From an uncultured Sphingobacteriales bacterium (GTDB lineage: Bacteria; Bacteroidota; Bacteroidia; Chitinophagales; Chitinophagaceae), in the NCBI GenBank assembly GCA_937871285.1, contig CALMQS010000039.1:186001-250000 (forward strand): a DNA stretch of 64,000 nt, given 5' to 3'. Of this stretch, positions 8,241-16,579 are shown one piece after another. Each line of letters starts with the position of its first letter. Positions within the stretch are counted from its first letter, which is position 1. The position numbers and the translations under genes are program-made. Under the pieces are notes generated by a model. It was not told the DNA's origin. It saw only the letters and a list, made by a program, of their open reading frames with translations, and did not search any database.

Positions 8241-8673
8241 TTAGCGGCATTTCCAAAAGGTGGCCGTATTACTTTTAAATCCAATTCTCTCCCTGTCTTC
8301 CCAGTTGCATTGTACGGTTTTTTCGTCTAACAGGTTTTCTATGCTGTCATATATCTGGCTGAGCGGTACATCATGCTCAGTAATCCTGTCACGGATCAGC
8401 CGGAGCTGTTCTTTAATATCTGTTTGTTGCAGGAGCACTCTTCTTACTTCTACAAAAGCCCGCATAATAGCTATGTTCCCGCCCGACTGGCGTTAGCCGG
8501 GCGGGCATTTTAATAGCCCTGTTGCTGTTGAGTATACCGCTAAGTATGGCTACGCCCTGTTCGGTAAAGGCGTAGGGTAAGTACTTACTGTGCTTCCCTC
8601 TTCCTGTGTTTAAGATCACAATTTGTGACCGGTTGCTTTTAAGTATTTGTATTTCAAAATCTTGAAGAATCAT
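8241..8673 (-). pseudogene. ORF6N-domain protein, truncated and split by a 28-base palindrome
   Basis: Remnant of an ORF6N (phage antirepressor-like, KilA-N-associated) gene. One frame gives YLPYAFTEQGVAILSG and LNSNRAIK, the hallmark of the family. It then runs into a 28-base palindrome at 8478-8505. Removing exactly those 28 bases restores LNSNRAIKMNIAIMRAFVEV, joining the two frames into the expected protein down to NWEDRERIGFK. The first 60 or so residues of a normal ORF6N protein are also missing at the 5' end, so two lesions are visible. ORF6N and RhuM proteins are frequent companions of type I restriction loci, and this one lies at the edge of such a locus. Confidence 0.8.
8478..8505. 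repeat. 28-base GC-rich palindromic insertion
   Basis: Perfect 8-base arms CCCGCCCG (8478-8485) and CGGGCGGG (8498-8505) enclose a 12-base centre whose ends can extend the stem by two more pairs past one mismatch. It interrupts the ORF6N reading frame, and its exact excision restores the protein. The boundaries are therefore defined by the coding sequence. I saw no second full copy in the window. Confidence 0.75.
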
Positions 8674-8748
8674 CAGGATATTCGCTATAATAAAAATATA
8701 TGTGTCGTAAATGCGAAGTAACGGGTAGGAACTATCCCGTCAAATCAT

Positions 8749-8756
8749 TATATTTG
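8749..8756 (+). promoter_or_regulatory. Candidate -7 box for the defence operon
   Basis: The octamer TATATTTG fits the Bacteroidota sigma-A -7 consensus TAnnTTTG. No good TTG is present about 19 bases upstream, so the -33 half is weak. It lies 34 bases before the small ORF at 8783 and 182 bases before hsdM. Confidence 0.35.
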
Positions 8757-8782
8757 ATATATTACTATTTCAACCCTTGCTT

Positions 8783-8890
8783 ATGAATAATGATGGCAAT
8801 ATTCAGCCGGAATACTATTCCGCCTATACCCTCTTTGGCGGATTTCAGTTAAACTACATTCCTGATAAAAAAACGCCTGTTTCTGAATAA
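8783..8890 (+). CDS. Possible 35-residue leader ORF before hsdM
   Basis: An ATG-initiated frame (MNNDGNIQPEYYSAYTLFGG at the N-terminus, ending in TPVSE) lies between a TATATTTG box and hsdM. I recognise no family. It could be a leader peptide, a degraded gene tail, or chance. It is the only open frame with an ATG in this 257-base gap, and the distance to hsdM is 40 bases. Confidence 0.25.
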   Translation: MNNDGNIQPEYYSAYTLFGGFQLNYIPDKKTPVSE

Positions 8891-8930
8891 GGCTATATTA
8901 GCAGTAATAATTAATACATAAGAAACAGCA

Positions 8931-10538
8931 ATGTCCAAAGAGAAGAAAAAAGAAAAAAAAGGAATTCAACCAATTGTAAAAGCCCAAAAAATAGCAGCCG
9001 GCAAACCCATTGAAGTTACTTTATGGGATGCAGCCAATAAGCTCCGCGGCAGCGTGGAACCTGCAGAATATAAGCATGTGGTATTGAGCCTGATATTCCT
9101 GAAATTTGCCAGCGACAAGTTTGAAGCCCACCGCGCAAAGCTTATCGCCGAAGGCAAAGAAAAATATATTGAGAGACCCGAGTTTTACAACATGAGCAAT
9201 GTGTTCTTTCTGGAAGAGCACAGCCGCTGGACTTATCTCATCAAAAAATCGAAGCAGAACGATATAGCTTTAATTATTGATACCGCGCTGCACACGATTG
9301 AAAAAGACAACAAAGCATTGAAAGGCGCCCTGCCTGATAACTATTTTTCCCGGCTGGGGCTCGACAATACCCGGCTGGCTTCACTGCTGGATACCATTAA
9401 TGATATTGATACCACCAAAGACCCGCAGAATGATGTGGTAGGCAGGGTATATGAATATTTTCTAAGCAAGTTTGCCCTGGCAGAGGGAAAAGGCAAAGGA
9501 GAATTTTACACGCCTAAAAGCATTGTAAACCTGATTGCCGAAATGATAGAACCTTACAAAGGCATCATTTACGACCCTGCCTGCGGCTCAGGCGGTATGT
9601 TTGTGCAGAGTATAAAATTTATTGAAGCGCACCATGGCAACAAAAAGGAAATAAGCATTTACGGACAGGAATATACCAACACCACCTATAAGCTGGCTAA
9701 AATGAACCTGGCGATACGCGGCATTAGTGGTAACCTGGGTGAGAAAGCTGCTAATACTTTTTTAAACGACCAGCATAAGGATTTAAAAGCTGATTACATA
9801 ATGGCGAACCCGCCATTTAACCAAAAGGACTGGCGGGCAGAAAACGAGCTGACCGATGATCCCCGCTGGCGGGGTTACGATGTGCCGCCCAAAAGCAACG
9901 CCAACTATGGCTGGATATTGAACATGGTAAGCAAGCTGAGTGATAATGGTGTAGCGGGTTTTATATTGGCGAATGGTGCATTAAGTGGCGGTGGCGAAGA
10001 ATACAAAATACGCCGTAAGCTGATTGAAAATAACCTGGTGGAAGCGATACTGGTTTTACCCAGGAACCTGTTCTACACCACAGATATCAGCGTTACGCTA
10101 TGGATTATCAACAAGAATAAAAAGGCGCAAACCAAACAAGTAGGTGATATAAAGCGGAAATATCGGGAAAGGAAAGGCGAAATCCTTTTTATGGATTTGC
10201 GCCAGATGGGTGAACCTTTTGAAAAAAGATATACTCAATTTTCAGATTTGGATATTCAAAAAATTGCATCTACTTACCACCAATGGCAAACGCAGCTTTT
10301 TGAAAACACTCCCGAATTCTGCTATTCCGCTTCGTTGGATGAAATAACCAAAAAAGATTTTTCGCTGGTGCCCAGCAAATACATTGAGTTTGTAAACCGT
10401 GATGAGCATATTGACTTTGATGAAAAAATGAAAACCCTGCAAACAGCGTTTGCCGAACTGCTGAAAGCCGAAGCACAAAGTAAAAAGGATTTACTCGGTG
10501 TTTTTGAAAAGCTGGGATATAAAATTGATCTGAAATGA
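8931..10538 (+). CDS. hsdM: Type I restriction-modification methyltransferase subunit HsdM
   Basis: N6-adenine DNA methyltransferase subunit of a type I R-M enzyme, 535 residues. The N-terminal HsdM helical domain (about 25-160) carries LWDAANKLRGSVEP and LSLIFLKFASDKF. The AdoMet-binding motif I is DPACGSGGMF (215-224), and the catalytic motif IV is NPPF (293-296). The C-terminal helices (about 490-535) should contact HsdS. HsdM2-HsdS methylates the host site, and HsdR adds cleavage. The stop overlaps the ATG of the next gene by four bases, the first of a chain of tight junctions running to hsdR at 17563. Length and motifs are normal, so I expect a working subunit. Confidence 0.96.
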   Translation: MSKEKKKEKKGIQPIVKAQKIAAGKPIEVTLWDAANKLRGSVEPAEYKHVVLSLIFLKFASDKFEAHRAKLIAEGKEKYIERPEFYNMSNVFFLEEHSRWTYLIKKSKQNDIALIIDTALHTIEKDNKALKGALPDNYFSRLGLDNTRLASLLDTINDIDTTKDPQNDVVGRVYEYFLSKFALAEGKGKGEFYTPKSIVNLIAEMIEPYKGIIYDPACGSGGMFVQSIKFIEAHHGNKKEISIYGQEYTNTTYKLAKMNLAIRGISGNLGEKAANTFLNDQHKDLKADYIMANPPFNQKDWRAENELTDDPRWRGYDVPPKSNANYGWILNMVSKLSDNGVAGFILANGALSGGGEEYKIRRKLIENNLVEAILVLPRNLFYTTDISVTLWIINKNKKAQTKQVGDIKRKYRERKGEILFMDLRQMGEPFEKRYTQFSDLDIQKIASTYHQWQTQLFENTPEFCYSASLDEITKKDFSLVPSKYIEFVNRDEHIDFDEKMKTLQTAFAELLKAEAQSKKDLLGVFEKLGYKIDLK

Positions 10539-12469
10539 AAGAAAAACAATTAAACCTGTTTGACTTTGATGATGACTATTCATTATACCAACTCCTGCAA
10601 AGTGAATTTTTGCCGGGCGAATATTATGAGATTGAATATAAATCCGGAAAAGAGGGATTCCCCAAAGAATTATGGAAATCTTACTCCGCCTTTGCTAATA
10701 CCAACACCGGAATTATTGTGATCGGGATTAAAGATAAGAGAGGTGTTTTTACTATTGAAGGATTAACGGATGAACAAATTACCCAATACAAAAAGCAGTT
10801 TTGGGACGAATGTAATAATCCCAATACCGTAAGCATAAATCTTCTGAAAAATGAAGACCTTAAAGTAATTGACATTAAGGGTAAAAAATTATTGGCTATC
10901 AGGGTGCCTTTTGCCAGGCGCACAGACAGACCTGTTTACCTTACAAAGAATCCATTAGGAAACACCTATAAAAGAAATCACGAAGGTGATTACCGCTGTA
11001 CAGACGATGAAGTAAAGAGAATGCTTGCCGATTCCGGTACTGAACTGAAAAGAGACAATCTTATCCTGGAAAATTATACGATTGATGATTTAGACCCCCT
11101 TAGCATCCGGCAGTTCCGGCAATTGTTTTCTTCTACCCGTGCCGGGCACCCGTGGCTGGCGCTGGAAGATATTGAATTACTTAAAAAGCTGTCGGCTTAC
11201 CGCAGTGACAGAAAAACAAAACAGGAAGGCATTACCCTCGCAGGTCTTCTTATGTTTGGTAAAGAAGACAGCATTAAAGAACAGGAAGCCTTACCCGATT
11301 ATTTTCCGGATTTCAGGGAACGTTTGTCAACAGATGAGAAAATACGCTGGACAGACCGGATTTATCCTGATGGTTCCTGGGAGTGTAATCTGCTTCAGTT
11401 TTATCTGAAAGTATGGCCAAAATTGTCTTCTACCTTGCCCAAACCCTTTCGTTTGGACAAAGACGAACGTATAGATGAATCACCCACACATATTGCGCTT
11501 CGCGAAGCTTTTGTGAATGCACTGGTTCATACAGATTATTCTTTAAGCGGAAATATCATCATAGCGCTGGATACTGAAAAATTTGTGTTTTCAAATCCGG
11601 GCACGCTTCTCGTGTCGCTGGAACAATACTATGCAGGTGGCGTAAGTGAATGTCGTAACCCCGCTTTGCAGCAAATGTTTATGTTGATAGGCCGTGCTGA
11701 AAAAGCCGGTAGTGGGGTGGACAAAATTATGACCGGGTGGCAGGAATCTCATTGGCGAAGACCGTTTCTGGAATTAGAAAACCAGCCGGACAGGGTGAAG
11801 CTCACCTTACCCATGTTTAGTGTTATTCCCGAGCAGGTGCTCAATGAACTGAATGTGTTTTTTGACGATGTCAGCCAACTTGCTCCGGATGAGCTGACCG
11901 CCTTGTCCTTTTGCCTGATAGAAGGTTCTATTTCCAACCACAGGTTACAATATGTGCTTAATATGCACTCTTCAGACATCACCGGGATGTTGAAAAAGCT
12001 GTGTACGGATGGTTATTTGATATCCGACAACAATGGTCGCTGGACGATCTATAAATTGAAGCAAAAGGTTGCAACCTCTGACCAAAAGGTTGCAACCTCC
12101 GCAAAGGTTGACACCTCTTCAAAAATCATTGATAATCAATACAAATCAAACAAAAAGGTTGCAACCTCCGACCAAAAGGTTGCAACCTCCGGTAAAAAGG
12201 TTAACACCCCTGATAGAAAGGTTGCAACCTCTATACCCAAAAACCTGAAAAAAGAAGCATTAGAGCAAATGATCCTTGCCCTTTGTAAAGACAGGTATGT
12301 GAAAAAAGAAGAAATAGCAGAACAGCTTGGGAAGTCTGAAAATTATATCAGGAATAAGATATTACCGCAACTGTTAAAAGAAGGCAAATTGGAAAAACGC
12401 TACCCTTTTACCCATAACCACCCCGACCAGGGATATAAAACCAGTGAAGCGTATGCGGAAGAATTATAA
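10535..12469 (+). CDS. Schlafen/AlbA_2-type ATP-binding protein inside the hsd operon
   Basis: 644 residues. The N-terminal AlbA_2 (Schlafen-type) domain covers about 25-165 (YYEIEYKSGKEGFPKE, SYSAFANTNTGIIVIGIKD). A helical linker follows. An ATPase-like C-terminal domain lies at about 310-420 (THIALREAFVNALVHTDYS, VFSNPGTL, GRAEKAGSGVDKI), the divergent AAA_4 or HATPase type. Then come winged-helix segments. Between about 510 and 565 is a low-complexity linker KVATSDQ repeated, encoded by a palindromic DNA array (12066-12230). A last helix-turn-helix-like segment (KKEEIAEQLGKSENYIRNKI) follows. Such proteins are often found between hsdM and hsdS; they are thought to be regulators or effectors, but the activity is not settled. 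It overlaps hsdM by 4 and hsdS by 26 bases. Confidence 0.85.
   Translation: MKEKQLNLFDFDDDYSLYQLLQSEFLPGEYYEIEYKSGKEGFPKELWKSYSAFANTNTGIIVIGIKDKRGVFTIEGLTDEQITQYKKQFWDECNNPNTVSINLLKNEDLKVIDIKGKKLLAIRVPFARRTDRPVYLTKNPLGNTYKRNHEGDYRCTDDEVKRMLADSGTELKRDNLILENYTIDDLDPLSIRQFRQLFSSTRAGHPWLALEDIELLKKLSAYRSDRKTKQEGITLAGLLMFGKEDSIKEQEALPDYFPDFRERLSTDEKIRWTDRIYPDGSWECNLLQFYLKVWPKLSSTLPKPFRLDKDERIDESPTHIALREAFVNALVHTDYSLSGNIIIALDTEKFVFSNPGTLLVSLEQYYAGGVSECRNPALQQMFMLIGRAEKAGSGVDKIMTGWQESHWRRPFLELENQPDRVKLTLPMFSVIPEQVLNELNVFFDDVSQLAPDELTALSFCLIEGSISNHRLQYVLNMHSSDITGMLKKLCTDGYLISDNNGRWTIYKLKQKVATSDQKVATSAKVDTSSKIIDNQYKSNKKVATSDQKVATSGKKVNTPDRKVATSIPKNLKKEALEQMILALCKDRYVKKEEIAEQLGKSENYIRNKILPQLLKEGKLEKRYPFTHNHPDQGYKTSEAYAEEL
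12066..12230. repeat. Seven-copy palindrome array AGGTTGCAACCT inside a gene
   Basis: Five perfect copies of the 12-base palindrome AGGTTGCAACCT start at 12066, 12087, 12156, 12177 and 12219. Degenerate copies start at 12105 (AGGTTGACACCT) and 12198 (AGGTTAACACCC). Start-to-start distances are 21, 18, 51, 21, 21 and 21 bases, all multiples of three. The array encodes the KVATSDQ-type linker of the Schlafen-like protein. The 21-base period equals three 7-base units, and the words resemble the intergenic heptamers elsewhere. Confidence 0.85.
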
Positions 12470-13598
12470 GCCTATAGGAGACCATATAAAACGGGTAGAA
12501 AAACGTAATACTGATTTGAAGGTTACAAAGCTGCTTGGTTTAAGTATGACAAAAGAGTTTAGAGAAACTACTTCAAATGTAGTTGGAACTGATATGTCGG
12601 TTTATAAAGTAATGAGTAAATATCAATTTGCTTGTGACTTTATGTCACCCATCCGGGTAAACAAGTTACCTGTTGTATTGAAGCTAGATGATGAACCCAA
12701 TTTGGTTTCCCCTGCCTATCCTGTATTTGAAGTGAAAGACAAAAATGCACTTGACCCTGAATACCTGATGATGTGGTTTCGCAGGCCTGAATTTGACAGA
12801 TATGCTACTTTTAAATGTGATGCAGCTATTAGAGGCGGATATGATTGGGAGGAATTATGTGAGACACTTATACCCGTTCCCACTATTAATAAACAACGCG
12901 AAATAGTAGCCGAATACAATACCATACAAAGCCGCATTAATCTTAACCGGCAACTGATACAAAAATTAGAAGAAGCGGCACAAACGATTTATAGGGAGTG
13001 GTTTGTGGATGGAGTGGATGTGGAAAATTTGCCGGAGGGTTGGAGCGAAAAGCCGTTTACAGAAGTTGTAAAACTAAGTGGTGGCGGAACGCCTGATACG
13101 AATAATGAAAGTTATTGGAATGGAGATATTCCTTTTTTTACGCCGGCAGATGTTGCAAATAGTTACTATTCCATTTCAACTGAAAAAAGAATTACAGAAA
13201 CCGGGTTAAAAAATAGCAGTACAAAATTATATCCTAAAAACACTGTTTTTGTAACAGCAAGAGGAACAGTTGGAGCTATCTCTATTGCAGGATATGAAAT
13301 GGCAATGAACCAAAGTTGCTATGCAATAACAGCCGAACATCCATTTTACGTTCATCAACTTTCTTTGGGCACAATGATTAAGCTAAAAAATGAAGCTGTT
13401 GGAGCAGTATTCGGAGCATTGGTAACAAAGGACTTTGACGCTCAAATGGTAATTGATCCCCCTATAGAATTGAAAGAAAAGTTTGAAAAAGAAGTTTTTA
13501 GACTATATGAATATTTGTTATTGAAAACAACGGAAAACCAAAAGCTATCTGAACTGAAAGATTTGCTTCTTTCTAAATTAGCGACAATAGAAAATTAA
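12444..13598 (+). CDS. hsdS: Type I restriction-modification specificity subunit HsdS
   Basis: DNA-recognition subunit, 384 residues, which sets the target sequence for both methylation and restriction. It has two target recognition domains, at about 10-150 and 205-345. They are separated by a helical spacer, LNRQLIQKLEEAAQTIYREWF, and followed by a second one at the C-terminus (TTENQKLSELKDLLLSKLA). The second domain opens with the usual LPEGWSEKPFTEVVKLSGGG and PDTNNESYWNGDIPFFTPAD. Both halves look complete, so the enzyme should recognise a bipartite asymmetric site. It begins inside the Schlafen-like gene (26-base overlap) and ends four bases before the SIR2 gene. Its coding sequence becomes AT-rich relative to hsdM. 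I saw no second hsdS or recombinase nearby that would suggest phase-variable specificity. Confidence 0.94.
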   Translation: MKRMRKNYKPIGDHIKRVEKRNTDLKVTKLLGLSMTKEFRETTSNVVGTDMSVYKVMSKYQFACDFMSPIRVNKLPVVLKLDDEPNLVSPAYPVFEVKDKNALDPEYLMMWFRRPEFDRYATFKCDAAIRGGYDWEELCETLIPVPTINKQREIVAEYNTIQSRINLNRQLIQKLEEAAQTIYREWFVDGVDVENLPEGWSEKPFTEVVKLSGGGTPDTNNESYWNGDIPFFTPADVANSYYSISTEKRITETGLKNSSTKLYPKNTVFVTARGTVGAISIAGYEMAMNQSCYAITAEHPFYVHQLSLGTMIKLKNEAVGAVFGALVTKDFDAQMVIDPPIELKEKFEKEVFRLYEYLLLKTTENQKLSELKDLLLSKLATIEN

Positions 13599-13602
13599 AC
13601 AT

Positions 13603-14817
13603 ATGGAGGGAGAAAAAATATCGCCGAAATATATTTTGATTCAAAGCGATCGCACCTTGTCATATGATGACAATAATTGTTATCTCAATGACAGGCCTGT
13701 CGAGACTATTCTTGACCCCAAACCAAGCCACAAAGACTTATGCTATCAAATGCAGAAATCTTTCTATGATTCATTTCTAAAAAAACATTTTAAGAATGTT
13801 GTCATATTAGCTGCAGCAGGAACTTCTATGGATAATGGGGATTCAAACACAAGTGGAAAAACGAGAACGGGCCTTTGGTCATTTTGTCAAACTGAAATTG
13901 ATGCGTTTTCCGATTCAATAAGCGAGTATAAGAAAAAAGAATTTTATATAAAAAAAGATATTGAGGGATTACTTTCGTATATAATTCTCTATGAAAAACT
14001 TAATGGTGAGATCAAAAAAGGCGAAAGTATTTTAAGGGCGGCACTTGAAGCAAAGATAGCCAAGGCCTGTAAACTAAATCTGCAACCACAAGCTCCTCAT
14101 ATAGATTTTTTAAACAAACTAACAGCAAGGAAAACTAACGATCCAAGAGTCAAGCTTTTTACAACCAACTATGATTTGTTATTTGAAATGGCTGCAAATC
14201 AAAGTGGTTTTGTTGTTATAGACGGCTTTTCATTTACGCATCCGAGAAAATTTTCGGGTAGATATTTTGATTTAGACATAGTAAATAGGGAAAAAACGAG
14301 AGTTAAGCAAGAAGAAAGCTTTGCTTCAAAGGTTTTTCATTTGTATAAGATGCACGGTTCATTAAATTGGTTTAAAGATGTTTCTAATAATAACATAGTT
14401 CAACAAGATGAGCCAACAAAACCTTTAATAATTTATCCGGCGAATGAGAAGTATGAAAGTTCATACGAGCAACCTTATTTTGAAATGATGTCGAGATTTC
14501 AACAAGCTTTAAGAAAAGAAACCACTCTGCTAATCGTAATTGGTTTTGGTTTTCAGGATAAGCATATTCAAAATGTAATCATTGAAGCTGTAGAACAAAA
14601 TCCAAGTTTCCAGCTTTTAATAGTAAACTACTCTGGGCAAGAGGACAGAGGAATTGACACTGCAGGTTTAAGCGCATTTTTTGTTGACGAAGAAAAAAAG
14701 CAAATTAAGCGTAACGTAAATATTGTTTATGATTCATTTAGCAGTTTTACAAAAAAATATCCAACCAATAATACATATATAGAAGCAACTAAAGAAGCAG
14801 GCAATGAATCCCTTTAA
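13603..14817 (+). CDS. SIR2-domain antiphage effector (SIR2-HerA system)
   Basis: 404 residues with a SIR2-like NAD+-handling core. The nucleotide loop is AAAGTSM (70-76). TTNYD with Asn189 and Asp191 matches the SIR2 motif, as does KMHGSLNWF with the presumed catalytic His251. A later GFGFQDKHI closes the fold. Paired with the HerA ATPase gene that overlaps it by 14 bases, it fits the two-gene SIR2-HerA antiphage system. In the known members the SIR2 subunit destroys NAD+ during infection and HerA forms a hexamer with it. The first 60 residues have no family I recognise. The base composition is clearly AT-richer than hsdM or hsdR, suggesting separate acquisition. It is inserted between hsdS and rhuM on the same strand as the restriction genes. 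Confidence 0.88.
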   Translation: MEGEKISPKYILIQSDRTLSYDDNNCYLNDRPVETILDPKPSHKDLCYQMQKSFYDSFLKKHFKNVVILAAAGTSMDNGDSNTSGKTRTGLWSFCQTEIDAFSDSISEYKKKEFYIKKDIEGLLSYIILYEKLNGEIKKGESILRAALEAKIAKACKLNLQPQAPHIDFLNKLTARKTNDPRVKLFTTNYDLLFEMAANQSGFVVIDGFSFTHPRKFSGRYFDLDIVNREKTRVKQEESFASKVFHLYKMHGSLNWFKDVSNNNIVQQDEPTKPLIIYPANEKYESSYEQPYFEMMSRFQQALRKETTLLIVIGFGFQDKHIQNVIIEAVEQNPSFQLLIVNYSGQEDRGIDTAGLSAFFVDEEKKQIKRNVNIVYDSFSSFTKKYPTNNTYIEATKEAGNESL

Positions 14818-16516
14818 TCATAATTACTTTTTGGGTTATGTCAATGAAATTACTCCCCAATATGTGAAAGTTCATTTTCCGTCGTCCAATCTTTTGGAAA
14901 AATTTACTCATAAAGGAGTGTTTTATGCAGGGGGTAATGTGGGAAATTTCATTGTAATTGAGGGAGAAGAGTTTGGGTTTCTTGCAAGAATAATTGAACT
15001 TGAATTGCCTGATGGGGAAAAAAAATCTATTAGTGAAAAAGCTATCCAGCATGATGAAACAACGTTTCATCCATCGGGAAAAGCGGAGCTTTTACTTAGC
15101 TTTAGCGTATTTGAACCCCAGAAAACAGAAAAAACCGTTTCTAAATATCCCACTATTGGAGCCAAAGTATATTCTTGTTCTGATGAACAAATTGAAACTT
15201 ATGTAAAGGAATTTGGTAGGAAAAAAGATGAAGAAGTAGAAGTAAACGTTTATGCTGATTTAGGTAAACTGACCTCAAATGATGCTAATTGCCGGGTATC
15301 TCTAAACTCTGTTTTTGGGAGGCACTGCGCTGTTGTAGGAACAACTGGTGGCGGAAAAAGCTGGACTATAGCAAAATTAGTAAGTGAAATAGTTTCAAAA
15401 ACAGACAACAAAGTAATTCTCATTGATGCAACAGGCGAATATTCTAAACTCACTACCAACTCATTGATATTAGGAACTGATACTTATTTCCCTTATCAAG
15501 ATTTATCAATTCCTGATTTGTTTTTTCTTCTTCGCCCAACAGGACAATCACAAAGACCTGTTTTGCTTGAAGCAATTCGTTCTCTTAAAATGGTGAGAAT
15601 TGCTAAATCTGAAAACTCCGCCTTCACTTCAAATACAAAACAAAAGGCAGACCAGGAGAAAGCAAAATATAATTCATTCTACCAAAAGCATATAAAGGAA
15701 ATTGAGGATAATACCTGCAACTTTGATATTACACATTTGATCGAGCAAATAAAAGAAGAATGTATCTATCCCATTGGATATACAAATAAAGTACAAGATC
15801 CACAAAAATGGGGAGGGTACGATGCCAAAACCTATGACTATCAGACTTCTTTAATTAGTAGAATATCAGATTTAATCAATACTAAAATATTCAACAATCT
15901 ATTAGGATTTCAAAACGTTCCTGCTCACTGCTCTTCTGTTGTTAATAAGATTAATAGTTTCTTATCAGAAAAATCCAATCAAATATTGAGAATAAGTTTT
16001 GAAAATATTCCGTCATCCTTTGCAGTAAAGGAAATTACTGCAAATGCCCTTGCAACATTTTTATTAAATCTTGCAAGAGGCGATAAATTTAAAAATGATC
16101 CTTTAATTCTTGTCATAGATGAAGCACACCAGTTTTTAAATAAAAACATAAAAGATGAATATTTTGAGAGCCAGACTCTGGATGCATTTGATTTAATTGC
16201 AAAAGAGTGCCGAAAGTATGGAATGTTTCTATGCCTTGCTACTCAAATGCCAAGGGATATTCCAGTTGGTACATTAAGCCAAATGGGAACGTTCATTGTT
16301 CATCGCTTAATAAATGAATTAGATAAAAAATCAATTGAAAGTGCCGCTTCTTCTGCGAACAGAAGTGCATTGTCTTTTTTACCTATATTGGGAGAAGGAG
16401 AAGCATTATTGGTTGGAGTAGATTTTCCAATGCCTTTGTTAATTAAGGTTACCGAACCCGAAAAGAAACCACAATCAAGAACCCCGAAACTGAAAGCAAA
16501 AAAAGGTACAAACTAA
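14804..16516 (+). CDS. HerA-like hexameric ATPase (SIR2-HerA system)
   Basis: 570 residues. An N-terminal HAS-barrel region (about 1-100) precedes a FtsK/HerA-type motor domain. Walker A is GTTGGGKS (179-186). Walker B is LILVIDEAHQF with D439 and E440. Between them lies a helical insertion of about 200 residues. A downstream segment, CLATQMPRDIPVGTLSQMG, fits the sensor and arginine-finger region. In SIR2-HerA systems this ATPase assembles with the SIR2 protein and is needed for defence; HerA family members also act as DNA translocases. It overlaps the SIR2 gene by 14 bases, so the two subunits are probably translated together. One stretch I counted (15841-15900) has only 13 G or C in 60 bases. 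Confidence 0.9.
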   Translation: MNPFNHNYFLGYVNEITPQYVKVHFPSSNLLEKFTHKGVFYAGGNVGNFIVIEGEEFGFLARIIELELPDGEKKSISEKAIQHDETTFHPSGKAELLLSFSVFEPQKTEKTVSKYPTIGAKVYSCSDEQIETYVKEFGRKKDEEVEVNVYADLGKLTSNDANCRVSLNSVFGRHCAVVGTTGGGKSWTIAKLVSEIVSKTDNKVILIDATGEYSKLTTNSLILGTDTYFPYQDLSIPDLFFLLRPTGQSQRPVLLEAIRSLKMVRIAKSENSAFTSNTKQKADQEKAKYNSFYQKHIKEIEDNTCNFDITHLIEQIKEECIYPIGYTNKVQDPQKWGGYDAKTYDYQTSLISRISDLINTKIFNNLLGFQNVPAHCSSVVNKINSFLSEKSNQILRISFENIPSSFAVKEITANALATFLLNLARGDKFKNDPLILVIDEAHQFLNKNIKDEYFESQTLDAFDLIAKECRKYGMFLCLATQMPRDIPVGTLSQMGTFIVHRLINELDKKSIESAASSANRSALSFLPILGEGEALLVGVDFPMPLLIKVTEPEKKPQSRTPKLKAKKGTN

Positions 16517-16579
16517 ATGAAATTTATAAGTAAAGAGTCACTAAAGGCACAATGAATAAGCAAGAAAACACCAGCACCA

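Noticed and set aside
12066..12230. CRISPR-like array
   Set aside because: The 12-base repeats are perfect palindromes with 6-39-base spacers inside an open reading frame, and there are no cas genes in the window.
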